From positions 2,976,001 through 3,040,000 of the forward strand of contig NZ_CP043839.1 in NCBI RefSeq assembly GCF_032878955.1: a stretch of 64,000 nucleotides of DNA, in the 5' to 3' direction. The notes under the pieces were generated by a model that was not told the origin of the DNA, made no database searches, and saw only the letters and a list, made by a program, of their open reading frames with translations. This stretch comes from Butyricimonas paravirosa. Lineage in GTDB: Bacteria; Bacteroidota; Bacteroidia; Bacteroidales; Marinifilaceae. This document shows, in pieces, positions 51,920 to 60,749 of the stretch; the first letter of the stretch is position 1; each line of letters begins with the position of its first letter. The position numbers and the translations under genes are program-made.

Positions 51920-53410
51920 TTATTTATTATTTTGCCAATCATTATTAAATACAAGTATTTTCGGTGGAATTTGATAAACAAGCCGATCTTCTGTCAGCGC
52001 ATAAGTACTTTCCCCATCTGTATGTGTATATTCAGCCTTCCAATCTTGAAAAAGCGGATCATTCCATAATCTTCTCATATCAAACCAACGTATTCCGGTC
52101 ATCATATATTCCCGTAACCGTTCTTCCACGACAAAGCGGATTAGTTTTTCCTGAGAAGTTATATCGGCAGGAATTACCGCAGCCTCTTGAGACATTCTAT
52201 GACGCCGGAATTCTTCAAGATTTATCCGGGCCTCATTCTGCAAAGCCTGATCCATAGAACGAGCCTGACACTCTACTAGCATTAAATATAGGTCTGGCAT
52301 TTCAACCCCTAAATTAAAGACTGTCCTGCAAGGTAATCTTCTATATCCCTCCATAGCGGCCCCGGTCCTCGTTTTATTCGAAAAAAAGTTTCTTCGAAGA
52401 TCATCTTGCCCGTACAGATCCATGTATTTTTCCTTTATAAATAATTTAGGTTGGCCCGTTGCACTGGAAATAGAAGAGATTGAATACTGATAGTTGTAAA
52501 CAACCTCTTTATTGGCTCCCGTATTATTAGCCGGGAAGCCAGAAGTCCACGCATATGGCTTAGCGGAATTATATCCCCATTCACTCAACATTTGATTATA
52601 ATCCCACAGAGTGATACCCGTGGTGTTTATTTCAGAAGATTTAAGTGCTTTCTCCAAGGCAATTCTTGCATTCTCATAATCTCCTTTAACCCAGTAAGCC
52701 CTACCCAAGAAAAACCATCCTGCACATTGATAAATTCGTAACGGATGATTCGTTGATTCCACTAAATCGGGACAGGATTCTTCCAATTCTTTAATGATGA
52801 AATCATAAACTTCCTGAACTGTACTCCGTTTCAGATTTTTCAAATTCATATCATCCTCAACAACAAGGGGAACACATAAATCCGAATTCGCCGTTGATTC
52901 ATTATATGGTTTTCCAAAATACTGGGCAAGAATCAGATATCTAAAAGCCCTATTTACCCGTGCTTCAGCTTGAAGTTCCAGCTTTCGTTTATTCGTCCCA
53001 CCCGATGCATCCATCACATTATTAATGATAACATTGAACGTGTAGATTTGCTGGTACATTGTTGCCCATTCACAAACATCATCCTCTTCACCGAAAATTT
53101 TCCCCTCCCACTGATATGCCTGATTCATCTTGAAATCAAGTTCAGAAACCGAAGTTTGTGTCGCCGTAAGTTCATCCCCCATAAAAATATTATACAGGGT
53201 ACTCACACCTAATTTCGTCCCGAGTTCCGTTACTTGAGAATAGGTTACAGAAGTCAGATTTGTACTATTGAACATTCCGTTATAGTGTTCAATTGTTTCG
53301 GGAATATCCTTTCCTTTAGGTTTTACATCAAGGAAATCCTTACAACCTCCAAGCAACAAGACAACACTTAATATAGTTGCCAATCCGTGATATACATGAT
53401 TACATTTCAT
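51920..53410 (-). CDS. SusD/RagB-family surface lipoprotein (locus 3)
   Basis: A 496-residue lipoprotein: VVLLLGGC, then KDFLDVKPKGKDIPE, the standard mature start. TPR helices (LQAEARVNRAFRYLILAQYFGKPYN), LYLMLVECQARSMDQ, and the C-terminal VVEERLREYMMTGIRWFDMRRLWNDPLF block identify the family. It closes the SusC barrel encoded nine bases upstream. More similar in layout to the locus 1 SusD (both have RRLWNDP) than to that of locus 2. Substrate unknown. Confidence 0.93.
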   Translation of the reverse strand: MKCNHVYHGLATILSVVLLLGGCKDFLDVKPKGKDIPETIEHYNGMFNSTNLTSVTYSQVTELGTKLGVSTLYNIFMGDELTATQTSVSELDFKMNQAYQWEGKIFGEEDDVCEWATMYQQIYTFNVIINNVMDASGGTNKRKLELQAEARVNRAFRYLILAQYFGKPYNESTANSDLCVPLVVEDDMNLKNLKRSTVQEVYDFIIKELEESCPDLVESTNHPLRIYQCAGWFFLGRAYWVKGDYENARIALEKALKSSEINTTGITLWDYNQMLSEWGYNSAKPYAWTSGFPANNTGANKEVVYNYQYSISSISSATGQPKLFIKEKYMDLYGQDDLRRNFFSNKTRTGAAMEGYRRLPCRTVFNLGVEMPDLYLMLVECQARSMDQALQNEARINLEEFRRHRMSQEAAVIPADITSQEKLIRFVVEERLREYMMTGIRWFDMRRLWNDPLFQDWKAEYTHTDGESTYALTEDRLVYQIPPKILVFNNDWQNNK

Positions 53411-53419
53411 AGGTCAACC

Positions 53420-56400
53420 TTATTTAAAATTAATAGTAAGCCCAAATGACCACGATGGACCGTATTTTGTCCCGCGTAAGCCACTTCTGTAATGGTGATA
53501 TTCAGGGTCTATCCCATCATTATTTGCCGCTATCAAGAATAAATTAGAGGCTTGTGCCCGTAACGTTATTTTATCCATGAATAGTTTATCACACAAACTT
53601 TTAGGCAGAGAGTAGGATAATGTAATATCCCGTAACTTAACATAGGAAGCATCCAAGACATTAATATCCGCTAATTCGTAAAAAGTAATGTCCCGTGACT
53701 TCGTTTTATTTTCAACCGTTTTAGAAACATATTTCGGTACATCCGTGTATTTCTCATCACCGGGTTCCCGCCAACGGTCCAAAAACTTCTTGCTTACATT
53801 ACGTGCCAGTCGCCCGTACCAAAAATTATTTACATCACGACGCATCTTGTGACCAAAATTATATACGAGCATAAACGAAAAATCAAATCCCTTGTAAGAA
53901 AAGTTGTTCGTCAATGCACCATACCATTTCGGCTGAGTGACACCCATAAACTTCACGGCATCCTCGGTCAAAGATTCATCTTGATAATCACTGATTATTT
54001 GTCCTTCTGCGTTGTAAACCTGAGGGTTTCCTTCCTCACTCAAACCTGCCCACCGATATGCAAACAAGCTATTACCTGCATAACCTTCAATATAATCCAT
54101 GTACACTTTTTTACCCGCGGTCATTGCACCATCAAGATTGAGTTTCAGAACTTTATTACGGTTATTCGTCATTGTCAGCACGGTTGACCAACTAAAATTC
54201 CGTGTAAAAATATTCTTCGTCCTAAGAGATACTTCAAATCCCTGATTTTTCATATCTCCGAAATTAGTATAAAAACTCTCCCACCCCAGCGTCTGATCGG
54301 TCGGCTTTGTTGCTAACAATTCTGTTGTCAATTTATGGTACACGTCTATTGATGCGGTAATCCGATTATTGAACATGGCCACATCTATCCCACCATTTAT
54401 AGTCCGAGTTCTTTCCCAATGAATCTTATCATTTGCCGGATACATGATGTCATAACCTATACCCAATCCTGCAAACATCGTACTGGCCTTTGCATTCAAC
54501 AGATTATAAGGGCCTCCTTTACCCGGTTTAGGGGAATTTCCTCCCAAACCATAACTAAACCGGAAATCCAGACGATTCAGGAAATCAACCTGATCCATAA
54601 AACTTTCCCTCTTCAAGTTCCAAGCCACACCAACAGACCAAATGGGTTTAAACTGGACACTAGGATCACTTCCGTATAAATTTGACTGATCCACTCGAAT
54701 ACTGCCGTTTAAAGTATATTTGCTATTGTAAGTATAGGCAACATTCGAATAAAAAGAAACAAACCGTTTTTCCGTTTCACTCTGAGAAAACATTTTCGTT
54801 ACCAATGTATTACGGGGTGTCCCGAAATTACTGTACACCGCACCTGAAACTCCATTTGTGGCAAGTTCCTTTTCGTCATACGCTTGGTAAGTTTGCGATT
54901 GCGGATCATATCCCCGTCGTGTATTCGAATTGGACGTAGATACTCCCGACTGTATTTCCATACCGGCAATCGCCGTTATTTGTTGCTTATCCTTACCGAA
55001 AACACGGTCATAATTGAACTGATTTCGAATCGTCCAGTTCATCCCGTCAATATTAGCAAGGGTATATCGGCCTCCGGTAGTGGGAAGATAATAAGTCGGA
55101 GCCGTGGTAGAAGGCGGATTAGCCGGTTTTGTGTATCTTGCTAACTCTATTCTGACTAGCGACGAATTTTGACTGTAAAATAACTCGCTCTTGCTATAAT
55201 TTTGCTGGTACTGGAAACGTCCCTCATATTTTAATCCCTTGATCAAATTGATAGCTATTCCCAAATTTACACGACCATTCACTGATTTTGACTTATTAAA
55301 CCCTTCTTTCATATCATCCAAGGGGACATAACTCAAATCAAGAAGACTCTTTGTTTCAAGCTCATCTTGATAATCTTTATAAAAAACCGTGTGGGAATGG
55401 TCAATTGGGTTCCCTTCTTCATCTGCCAACATCTCATAAGGTAAAATCGTATTTTCATTCGTGTATGCCGGCATGAGACCTGTTTTTACATTCTGCACGG
55501 AAAGATTCGTTGTCAAGTCAATTTTCAACCATTTTTTCAACTGTATATTATGCTTAAAATTGAGCATGATCTTGTTGGTATTCGCCCGTTCGGTACTTTG
55601 GTTGTACTCGTAACCAACCGATCCATAGATGGAATAAATATCATTGGCTGCACCCGAAAATGATACCGTATGTTTCGTGAATAAAGCCGGCTGCAATAAA
55701 TATTTTTCAATTTGTGAACGATTATTCAACTTGGCTAATGCATCAAGCTGCCGATCCCGTTCAATCTCATCTATCTCACCATTAGCATACTGATATAACG
55801 GTATTTCATGCGGATAGACCAAAGCTCCCCCATTTTTGGTTGTTACCGTAGCCCACGGATAAGCTTCCGGATCAAAAATCTCCTTTGCAGATTGGATGAG
55901 CTGTTCACTACTCATAAGTCCCCTATATCCAAAATCAGGAAGTCCCTTGTAGGTAAATGAACCATCATAAGTGATTTTTAAACGATGATCCCCGGTTTTC
56001 CCCGATTTCGTAGTTATCACGATTACCCCATTTGCGGCTCTCGCCCCCCAAATTGAAGCAGAAGTCGCATCTTTAAGGAAGGTCACGCTCTCTATATCGT
56101 TACTGTTTATAAGTTCTTCAATATTTCCTTCCTCTAATGCAACCCCATCAACCACGATAAGTGGTTCGGTTGACGAGTTGATCGAAGTGGTTCCCCGGAT
56201 CAGGAATTTGTCTTCTCCCGTTCCGTAATTCACGCTTAATCCGGGAGTAAGTCCCTCAAGAGTTTCAAGAATATTCCCCGTTAGATTCGCTTTTTTGGAC
56301 ACTTCTTCACCTGAAACCCTCGAATATGAACCCGCACTTCTTTCCCTGGAAATAGTCTGGTAACCAGTCACTATTACATCATCAAATTTTTGCAATTTAG

Positions 56401-57013
56401 CAGTTAAGACAACTTTATAGTTATCTTTTTCCGAAACTTTCAATTCCTGTGGCTCCATCCCCACAAACGAAAGAACAAATACCGGTTTCGTACCATCTTC
56501 AACTGCAACATTAAACTTCCCGTTAACATCCGTTGCAACACCTTTATGTGAACCTTTAATAACAACGTGAACACCCGGTAAGGGTTGCCCGGTTTCATCC
56601 GTTACCACACCTGTAATCATTCTCACCGCTTTCAAGGGACGATCAACAGGAGCTTTCCGAATAACAACAACGCTATCTTCGAAAACATAAGTCAATCCCA
56701 ATGCAGGTAAAAATTCTTTTAATACTTTTTCTAATTCCTGATTATCAGCCTTTACAGAAACTTTTCCTTTAGATTCAACCAACTTATGGTCGTACAAGAA
56801 AACCATTTTAGCCTGTTTTCCCAATTCTGCAAAAACTTCTGAAAGTGGAGTTTCCGTGAAATTAACTGAAATTTTAGCTGTCTGGGAAAAAGCAACTGTA
56901 TTTACTGATAAAAATAAAATCATCAATAAAAAAAGTGGCAATTTCATTTTAATTAAAAATCTCCGGACACTCAATTCATCCGTCAACCTTTTCTTGGTTC
57001 GCTTTTTTTTCAT
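53420..57013 (-). CDS. SusC/RagA TonB-dependent outer-membrane transporter (locus 3)
   Basis: A 1197-residue transporter. Basic N-terminus (MKKKRTKKRL), signal sequence ending AFSQ about residue 44, STN domain (about 45-125, ISVNFTETPLSEVFAELGKQ), carboxypeptidase-regulatory-like domain (GVVTDETGQPLPGVHVVIKG), plug (NLTGNILETLEGLTPGLSVNYG, DIESVTFLKDATSASIWGARAANG) and barrel ending FGLTINFK. It is clearly a closer relative of the locus 1 SusC than of locus 2: both carry the SYNLP/SYSLP segment before the last strands and the MRRDV/MRDDV loop. Starts the SusC-SusD-TlpA transcript of locus 3. Confidence 0.93.
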   Translation of the reverse strand: MKKKRTKKRLTDELSVRRFLIKMKLPLFLLMILFLSVNTVAFSQTAKISVNFTETPLSEVFAELGKQAKMVFLYDHKLVESKGKVSVKADNQELEKVLKEFLPALGLTYVFEDSVVVIRKAPVDRPLKAVRMITGVVTDETGQPLPGVHVVIKGSHKGVATDVNGKFNVAVEDGTKPVFVLSFVGMEPQELKVSEKDNYKVVLTAKLQKFDDVIVTGYQTISRERSAGSYSRVSGEEVSKKANLTGNILETLEGLTPGLSVNYGTGEDKFLIRGTTSINSSTEPLIVVDGVALEEGNIEELINSNDIESVTFLKDATSASIWGARAANGVIVITTKSGKTGDHRLKITYDGSFTYKGLPDFGYRGLMSSEQLIQSAKEIFDPEAYPWATVTTKNGGALVYPHEIPLYQYANGEIDEIERDRQLDALAKLNNRSQIEKYLLQPALFTKHTVSFSGAANDIYSIYGSVGYEYNQSTERANTNKIMLNFKHNIQLKKWLKIDLTTNLSVQNVKTGLMPAYTNENTILPYEMLADEEGNPIDHSHTVFYKDYQDELETKSLLDLSYVPLDDMKEGFNKSKSVNGRVNLGIAINLIKGLKYEGRFQYQQNYSKSELFYSQNSSLVRIELARYTKPANPPSTTAPTYYLPTTGGRYTLANIDGMNWTIRNQFNYDRVFGKDKQQITAIAGMEIQSGVSTSNSNTRRGYDPQSQTYQAYDEKELATNGVSGAVYSNFGTPRNTLVTKMFSQSETEKRFVSFYSNVAYTYNSKYTLNGSIRVDQSNLYGSDPSVQFKPIWSVGVAWNLKRESFMDQVDFLNRLDFRFSYGLGGNSPKPGKGGPYNLLNAKASTMFAGLGIGYDIMYPANDKIHWERTRTINGGIDVAMFNNRITASIDVYHKLTTELLATKPTDQTLGWESFYTNFGDMKNQGFEVSLRTKNIFTRNFSWSTVLTMTNNRNKVLKLNLDGAMTAGKKVYMDYIEGYAGNSLFAYRWAGLSEEGNPQVYNAEGQIISDYQDESLTEDAVKFMGVTQPKWYGALTNNFSYKGFDFSFMLVYNFGHKMRRDVNNFWYGRLARNVSKKFLDRWREPGDEKYTDVPKYVSKTVENKTKSRDITFYELADINVLDASYVKLRDITLSYSLPKSLCDKLFMDKITLRAQASNLFLIAANNDGIDPEYHHYRSGLRGTKYGPSWSFGLTINFK

Positions 57014-57041
57014 AACTTTGTTTTTTAATTATTACTACTTA

Positions 57042-57110
57042 GCAAAATAGTCTCACTACCATTTAAGCTATTTTGCAGGTTTAGCTTGCTAAGGATGCAA
57101 CCTTAGCAAG
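57042..57110 (-). other. two hairpins between fecR and susC (locus 3)
   Basis: CTTGCTAAGG/CCTTAGCAAG (57085-57094 and 57101-57110, perfect ten pairs) lies directly after the FecR stop codon. A second pair, GCAAAATAG/CTATTTTGC (57042-57050 and 57068-57076), lies nearer susC. As in loci 1 and 2, structure sits between the regulators and the transport genes. Confidence 0.6.
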
Positions 57111-57111
57111 T

Positions 57112-58260
57112 TTATTTTTTCCTGACGGTTAATTTCTTACCATTCAGTTCAAATGTAACATTATTGGTATATTCGAATTTTTTAAGCAGATTCATGAGAT
57201 TGTCGTAACGAGCCATCTTGCCTGAACTCGTGAAACACAAGTCTTTAACTGATTCATCTGCATAGATCACGTCCACATCATACCACAATGACAGCATCGT
57301 TAATATATCTTCAAGTCTCGTTTCATTGAATTTATAAAAACCATTTTTCCAGGATGTATATAATTCAGTGTCAACTTCCTGTATCTTTACTGATCTCGTC
57401 TCTTTCTCAAAAACAATTTGTTGACCCGGGAGAATCGTATGGGTATTACCGGAACATTCCACGTCAATTTTTCCATTAACAAGTGTCGTCCTGACAATTT
57501 TATAATCCGGATAGGCATTTATATTGAAAGAGGTTCCCCGAACTAAAATATTCATATCATTTGTTTTAACAATGAATGGTTTATTCGGATTATGCGTTAC
57601 TTCAAAATAGGCCTCTCCTTCAAGAAATACTTGCCGACTTTCACCTGTAAACGAAACAGGGTATTTCAATGTTGACGAAGAATTTAAATAAACCCGAGTT
57701 CCATCTTCAAGCGTCACGTTCCATTCTCCTCCCCTTTCCGTTTTCAATATATTATACTCCATTTGCTGCAAGCTATCAGCACGTTGATATGTCAATGTTT
57801 TGTCACTGGACGAAACATTGACATGATTCATTCCCGTCAAACGATTCTCTTTAATCGTATCCAGATCTAGCCAGTTACCATTTGCAAGTTGTAGTTGAAC
57901 TTTCGAATGTTCGCCACTTTCATTCAAGTTTACAGATCCCGGCTCCGGATGATTTAAAAACAAGGTAAATAAGGCAACAAGAGCAAAAACAGCCGCCACC
58001 GAAGTTGATACAAGAATTTTCCGACGAATGAATCTCCTATTCCGATGCTGTTTTAATCGGGATAGTACATCTGTACATTCTGACCTCCATTGTTCAAATT
58101 TCTCATCACTGAGTGAATACGAATCATATGCTTTTATTTTCTGATATAATGCACGATGCTCAGCCGACTCGGCTAACCATTCTGATAGTATTTCCGATTC
58201 CTGATCATTTAATGATCCATCAAGACTTTTATTAATAATAATCCAATCTATCGAGTCCAT
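57112..58260 (-). CDS. FecR-family anti-sigma factor (locus 3)
   Basis: A 382-residue single-pass membrane protein. Cytoplasmic N-terminus (1 to about 75, SLDGSLNDQESEILSEWLAES), basic flank RNRRFIRRK, membrane segment (about 82-103), FecR domain (TERGGEWNVTLEDGTRVYLNSSS, VFLEGEAYFEVTHNPNKPF, VRGTSFNINAY), and a C-terminal DUF4974 domain (RLEDILTMLSLWYDVDV). It holds the ECF sigma factor encoded 69 bases upstream until signalled by the STN domain of SusC. Every expected part is present. Confidence 0.92.
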   Translation of the reverse strand: MDSIDWIIINKSLDGSLNDQESEILSEWLAESAEHRALYQKIKAYDSYSLSDEKFEQWRSECTDVLSRLKQHRNRRFIRRKILVSTSVAAVFALVALFTLFLNHPEPGSVNLNESGEHSKVQLQLANGNWLDLDTIKENRLTGMNHVNVSSSDKTLTYQRADSLQQMEYNILKTERGGEWNVTLEDGTRVYLNSSSTLKYPVSFTGESRQVFLEGEAYFEVTHNPNKPFIVKTNDMNILVRGTSFNINAYPDYKIVRTTLVNGKIDVECSGNTHTILPGQQIVFEKETRSVKIQEVDTELYTSWKNGFYKFNETRLEDILTMLSLWYDVDVIYADESVKDLCFTSSGKMARYDNLMNLLKKFEYTNNVTFELNGKKLTVRKK

Positions 58261-58329
58261 TTTTTGAGTTTATTTGTATATACAATCCCAAGAACTCAAA
58301 AAGGTTTACAAATAATTCCGATTTTTTTT

Positions 58330-58908
58330 CTACTCTTGGAAAAATTCTAAGTATGCACTAATCAAAATAAAGAAAGCAGAATCAGCAGCCAATTGTTCTT
58401 TTATCTTTAATATTGCCCTATGTACTTGCACTTTAGCTGTATTTTCAGAAATTGAAAGCTCCGACGCAATTTCGCTATATTTCATTTCTTTGATCAATCG
58501 CATTTTAGCTATCTGACGACATTTACCCGATAAATGTTCTATCGCAAGATAAATCTTTTCTAATAACTCTTCATCATCAATCCATTCCATGGATTCGGAA
58601 TTCAACATCGCCTCTGCATAGAGAACATTTCGACGATCTTCAACTTTCCGATCTCGCAAATATTTCAAACATGAATTACGGACAGATACAAATAACCAAC
58701 CTGAAAGGTTACTCCGGGCAGATAATTTCTTGCTATTTTCATATAAACTGATGAATACATCCTGTACTAGATCGTGAGCAACCTCGGTATCAAATACCAT
58801 TCGCTCGGCAAAATGATGTAACTGTTTGAAATAAATTTCAAACAACTCTTGATAAGCCGTCTCATCATTAGCCTTTAATCTTTCTAGCAGAATATTAGTT
58901 TCATCCAT
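58330..58908 (-). CDS. ECF RNA polymerase sigma factor (locus 3)
   Basis: About 192 residues from the ATG at 58908 (MDETNILLERLKANDETAYQ); the in-frame GTG at 58923 is only two bases from the -7 promoter element and cannot be the start. Region 2 (ELFEIYFKQLHHFAERMVFDTEVAHDLVQDVFISLYEN) and region 4 (HLSGKCRQIAKMRLIKEMKYSEIASELSISENTAKVQVHRAI) are complete. FecI-like group. The promoter lies in the 32 bases after uvrC, so the gene can be expressed apart from it. Confidence 0.92.
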   Translation of the reverse strand: MDETNILLERLKANDETAYQELFEIYFKQLHHFAERMVFDTEVAHDLVQDVFISLYENSKKLSARSNLSGWLFVSVRNSCLKYLRDRKVEDRRNVLYAEAMLNSESMEWIDDEELLEKIYLAIEHLSGKCRQIAKMRLIKEMKYSEIASELSISENTAKVQVHRAILKIKEQLAADSAFFILISAYLEFFQE

Positions 58909-58924
58909 TACACTGAAATACACA

Positions 58925-58932
58925 CAAAGATA
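58925..58932 (-). promoter_or_regulatory. -7 promoter element of sigma gene 3
   Basis: Minus-strand TATCTTTG, perfect TAnnTTTG, 16 bases before the ATG at 58908; TCTG lies 19 bases upstream of it, within the end of uvrC, as a near match to the -33 TTTG. The 5' leader would be about ten bases. Confidence 0.6.
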
Positions 58933-58940
58933 TAAAATTA

Positions 58941-60746
58941 TTAAGAAACAGCAGAATGAAAATAATCATACACGATATTTCCTTTAGCCGGACCTATGGC
59001 TTTTGCTAACTCTTCACGAGATGCCTCTTTTATAGCATTTACAGATTTAAAATATTGTAATAAAGATACTTCTGTTTTCTCACCTATACCTTTAATTTCA
59101 CTTAATACACTGATTGTCTGTTTTTTCTCTCGTAATTTACGATGAAAAGTGATACCAAAACGGTGAGCCTCGTCCCGGATGTGCATTAATGTCTTTAAAG
59201 CCACGGAAGTTTTCGCTAACAAATAAGGATCTTTATCTCCGGGATAATATATTTCTTCCATTTGTTTGGCCAAACCGATGATAGGTACTCTTTCCAACAA
59301 ATCCAATTTACGTAATGTGGCCACGGCTGAACTTAATTGCCCCTTTCCACCATCCACCACAATCAAATCAGGCAACTCCCCACCCTCTTCAAGTACCCGG
59401 TGATAGCGACGGTACAATATCTCTTCCATCGAAGCGAAATCATTTGCCCCAATAACAGTTTTCACGTGGAAACGTCTGTATTCCCGCTTTGCCGGTTTAC
59501 CGTCAATAAAAACGACACAAGAGGCTACAGGATTGGTTCCTTGTATATTAGAGTTATCGAAACATTCCATCCGGTGAGGTAATCGAGGTAATTTCAGATC
59601 ATTTTTTATCGTATTTAGTAGATCTAATTTACTATCCTGCCGCCGTAATCCCCGCTGCCTCTCCCGATCCATTTTAAAGAATTTCACATTCCGTTCAGAT
59701 AACTCCAATAGTTGTTTTTTCTCCCCTCTTTGCGGGATAGCATAGTTCATTCCTTCCATCAAAACATCCGGGTAGAAAGGTACTAGAACCTCCCTAGAGC
59801 GACTATTTACCAATTGGCGGATCTCAAAAATGGCAAAAGAAAGCAAAGACTCTTTCGATTCATCCAATTTTTTCTCTAATTCAATAGTATGCACTTGATT
59901 CACAGCTCCATGAACAATTCTCAAGTAATTCACATAGGCATATTTTTCATCTTCCAAGTAAGAAAATACATCTATATCGTTTATTGAGGTACTTACTATC
60001 GTGGATTTTGTTTGATGAGTTTTCAATGCTTCTATGGCCTCCTTCATTTCCTGTGCCTTTTCGAATTGAAGAGAAATAGTATATTCCTTCATTTTTCGAG
60101 TCATAAAATCGATCACGGAAGAAATATTTCCTTTCAAAATATTCCGGATTTGTGCAATATACTCCATGTATTCCTCTTCCTGCACGTACCCAACGCAAGG
60201 CCCCATACAATTTCCGATGTGATATTCCAGGCATACTTTATACTTTCCACTATAAACAGCTGATTTATTGAGAGATAAATTACAAGTTCTCAATTTATAC
60301 AGTGATTTTATCAAGGAAATCAAGGTGTTAGCATATTTAGCCGAAGTATAAGGCCCAAAATACTCTGAACCATTCCGGATAAATTTCCGAGTAGTAAAAA
60401 CTCGTGGAAAAGCCTCTTTTGTAATACAAATCCAAGGGTACGTTTTATCATCTTTCAACAGAATATTATACCGGGGTTTGTATTTTTTTATCAAATTATT
60501 CTCTAGTAATAGCGCATCTTCCTCTGTATTAACCACAATGTACTTCAAATCCCGTATTTTACGGACCAAAACCATTGTTTTAGAGGTCTGATTTGTCTTC
60601 ACAAAATAAGATGAAACCCTGTTTTTCAGATTCTTAGCTTTACCTATATATATAATTACTCCATTTGCATCAAAAAATTGATACACTCCTGGAGTCGTAG
60701 GTAATTTACTGACTTTCTCTTTCAATCCAAATTCATCTTCTGCCAT
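58941..60746 (-). CDS. uvrC: excinuclease ABC subunit C
   Basis: A 601-residue nucleotide-excision-repair nuclease that cuts the damaged strand on both sides of the lesion. The GIY-YIG domain is at the start (GVYQFFDANGVIIYIGKAKNLKNRVSSYF), a UVR helical pair at about 205-240, and the RNase H-like domain with CFDNSNIQGTNPVASCVVF and DLIVVDGGKGQ at about 370-480. The tandem helix-hairpin-helix DNA-binding end closes it (LSEIKGIGEKTEVSLLQYF). Length is normal. It follows the adenine deaminase gene after three bases. Confidence 0.96.
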   Translation of the reverse strand: MAEDEFGLKEKVSKLPTTPGVYQFFDANGVIIYIGKAKNLKNRVSSYFVKTNQTSKTMVLVRKIRDLKYIVVNTEEDALLLENNLIKKYKPRYNILLKDDKTYPWICITKEAFPRVFTTRKFIRNGSEYFGPYTSAKYANTLISLIKSLYKLRTCNLSLNKSAVYSGKYKVCLEYHIGNCMGPCVGYVQEEEYMEYIAQIRNILKGNISSVIDFMTRKMKEYTISLQFEKAQEMKEAIEALKTHQTKSTIVSTSINDIDVFSYLEDEKYAYVNYLRIVHGAVNQVHTIELEKKLDESKESLLSFAIFEIRQLVNSRSREVLVPFYPDVLMEGMNYAIPQRGEKKQLLELSERNVKFFKMDRERQRGLRRQDSKLDLLNTIKNDLKLPRLPHRMECFDNSNIQGTNPVASCVVFIDGKPAKREYRRFHVKTVIGANDFASMEEILYRRYHRVLEEGGELPDLIVVDGGKGQLSSAVATLRKLDLLERVPIIGLAKQMEEIYYPGDKDPYLLAKTSVALKTLMHIRDEAHRFGITFHRKLREKKQTISVLSEIKGIGEKTEVSLLQYFKSVNAIKEASREELAKAIGPAKGNIVYDYFHSAVS

Positions 60747-60749
60747 ATA

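Noticed and set aside
59457..59474. parS-like TTTCACGTGGAA inside uvrC
   Set aside because: The central 12 bases fit but the outer positions (12 of 16 in total) do not, and it lies in conserved coding sequence. Too weak to call a second parS.
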